The position numbers were made by a program, and so were the translations under genes. Source: Chamaecyparis obtusa (taxonomy: Eukaryota; Streptophyta; Pinopsida; Cupressales; Cupressaceae). From it: a DNA stretch of 64,000 nucleotides. This document shows, piece by piece, positions 61,876 to 64,000 of this stretch (within the stretch, counting starts at the first letter, position 1; each line of letters opens with the position of its first letter). Under the pieces are notes generated by a model. It did no database searches. It was not told where the DNA came from and worked only from the letters and a program-made list of their open reading frames with translations. The DNA is taken from contig BSBK01001584.1 of the NCBI GenBank assembly GCA_027943335.1, positions 229,925-293,924 of the forward strand, written 5' to 3'.

Positions 61876-64000
61876 TGTAATGCCCCGCCTAGGAACCCAA
61901 GAGAAGTAAACCTATAACTTGCTACTAAGTTTGGTGAACATTTTTTTTTTTTATAGTTAACAAACAAGATACCCAACAATGCGGAAGCAATTACCATTTA
62001 TTAACATTTGAACAACATCCAACATAGATTACAAAACTCGAGGGTCCCATGATGTAGAATTACTTAAGAACAAATAAAAACAACTAAAGAAAGATGACAA
62101 AAGATTCCATATCATAAATGATACAATAACAACTTACATCAATAATACAAATCTCATGGACAACCATGATAACTAAAACACTGACATTCACTGCACATGT
62201 CATAGGGTATGTAATAATAAATCTAACATAAAAGTACAATGTCCATATTAGGTATCACATGCGATACTCTAATATAGGACTACATAAATGAAGGTATGAA
62301 AGAATCCAATAATGAAGAATCAATAAAGAACCAAGAAAGCATCCAACAACAGAAGTATCAATACCAGCACTAGGACGTCGAATCTCAAATGGTAAAGAAT
62401 CACTACCACCCATCCGTGTAGAACCAAAAAGGTCTACCCCACCGTGCTGAGGAGATAACCACAAACCCCAATCGGAGGACCAAAACCAAACAAGGATAAC
62501 CACTAAGCAAGGAATCCTGATAGCTCTCTACTCAAGGTTTACAAACAATAAAGAGAAGGGTAAGACACACTAATCCAGAGGCATAAACAAAAAAATCAGG
62601 AGATGACTTAGGCTACATGCTATGGGAGTGTCATCACATGTCTAACTACTTGAGTTACCCTGGACTGGTCACTCTGGACCCCAGACCCTCAAGCATTAAG
62701 TTACCCTAGACTGACCACTCTAGGCCCCGAACCCTCAATATGATCCATGTGGGATTAGAATACTCTCTCTCAGAATGAGGAATTGTAATCATAACCATAC
62801 TCTATATTATCTTTTTAAATGATCTATAAAGTTTTAATTACTATGTTATCACTTAATTACATAACCTACAATAGGTTACCCAGGTACTGACCACTTTGGG
62901 TCCCAGCCCCTATTGTAAGCCACTCCCCTAAGATGCACTTAATCAATCTCCCCTAGCTCATAATCACATAAACATCCAATAGGTATACAACCGGGTAATC
63001 TTAGATGCAGTTTCACACATAGAAACTGAAATGATTACACAAATACCAAAAATAGATATTAACCAAGAGCCAATAAGGTCGAAACACAGATGATAATTAG
63101 AATAACCACACACATAAACATGATACTGAAATATGATCCAACTGATACATAACCCTGTCTCTGTTTCCCCTAGGCCATCTAATGCCCGAAAACACATGAT
63201 GCACAAGAATGCAGTTCAGAAAAAAAGAAGCCAACATTCACAATTAAGAAAACTAATCAGGAACTTCAAGCAATAAAACATCATAATAAACATGATCCTA
63301 ACATAATATGGATCGCATAATATTGATGAAAGAATCATGACATAACAAGCATACTAAAGTCAATCATAAAAAGTATATTCCCTAATAACATTCTAAGAAT
63401 TCAGTAGGGTAGAAAGCCCAATTTTAGTAGAGACGTAACACTTGTAAAAGGGTAAAAACATGATGTTAATAACAAATCCAAAAGAAGTAAATTATAATGT
63501 TTTAATAATCCAACAAAATAATTCTAATATGAAAACACATAGTACCCACTAATTCACAATACTAAAATACATTATAACCAAAGTATTAATATAGTGAAAT
63601 CTAATTATATTATTATACAAATTAGGATATAAATTTTATTTCATATGAATTGATACTACTGTCAAAATATACAACTAGAAAACCCATCTAACACAACTAA
63701 TCTAAATAATAAATCAAGTATTTATATAAATTACACTCAACAATCTTAATTAACTAATATATTTAAATTAGCAATTAATCCCATCTATATTAACTAATAA
63801 ACAAATAACAATTAATAATAAAATAAAATAAAATTTAATAACTTAATTTAATTTACAAATAAAAAATTATCTTAACATTGTAAACTAAACAAATAAAATT
63901 ATTTAATAATAAACAAAAAAACAAATTTTATAAAACAAAATTTTTAAAAGGCAAAACTTTTGGTGTGGGGGGGCCCATGGCTCCCCACCCAACACCCTAC
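61876..64000 (-). repeat. 5' LTR of the gag-only Gypsy element (partial)
   Basis: First 2,125 bp (on the plus strand) of the right LTR, collinear with 56008-58132 at an offset of 5,868 bp. It is cut by the window end inside the GC-rich island. Confidence 0.88.

Overview
The window looks like intergenic DNA from a large-genome seed plant, plausibly a gymnosperm. It is AT-rich and packed with old, stop-riddled transposons of plant lineages: a CACTA/EnSpm element, Copia elements, Tat/Athila-like and chromovirus-like Gypsy elements, plus a decayed PLS-type PPR gene. I found no intact host gene, rRNA, tRNA or CRISPR array. The taxonomic guess is inference. All boundaries and splice sites were read by eye.

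Layout. 1-2156: no gene, with short AT-rich repeats near its end. 2157-17074 (minus strand): a CACTA-type DNA transposon with a decayed TNP2 transposase (12963-17074) and, downstream on the same strand, a second multi-exon gene (2157-12955). That second gene joins a SET domain to a region resembling plant Transposase_24 (En/Spm family). A non-autonomous Copia-like element (2578-9570, TSD CCACT) sits antisense inside one of its exons. 17167-17291: (AT)n. 18888-26881: a PPR pseudogene carrying a tandem Copia array (LTR-internal-LTR-truncated internal). 26882-28016: non-coding, with a cluster of palindromes. About 28017-29319: a probable solo Copia LTR, minus strand. 29320-44570: a Tat/Athila-like Gypsy element, minus strand, split by a second Tat-like element (32923-42007). 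44571-50438: a second member of the non-autonomous Copia-like family, whose 5' LTR was hit by the Gypsy element. 50439-56007: mostly unassigned, with fragments of a retroelement-associated ORF. 56008-64000: a Gypsy element with roughly 4-kb LTRs and only gag, minus strand, running off the window.

How the parts relate. The two non-autonomous Copia-like elements (2578-9570 and 44571-50438) share one plan: iMet-type primer site, a gag with an N-terminal coiled coil and four zinc knuckles, then a long conserved ORF of unknown function, and no protease, integrase or reverse transcriptase. Their LTR ends and polypurine tracts match those of the gag-pol Copia at 18947-24835, which suggests mobilisation in trans by that lineage.

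Most interesting points: (1) the SET-domain plus Transposase_24-like gene in a CACTA element, supported by 14 recognisable exons with consistent splice phases; (2) the gag + unknown-ORF2 retroelement family, recognisable because two diverged copies lie in one window; (3) a GC-rich nested hairpin island inside a Gypsy LTR; (4) a 21-bp periodic array in a Gypsy leader. Across the window, in-frame stops are often TAG where Gln is expected, as predicted for decay of CHG-methylated cytosines.
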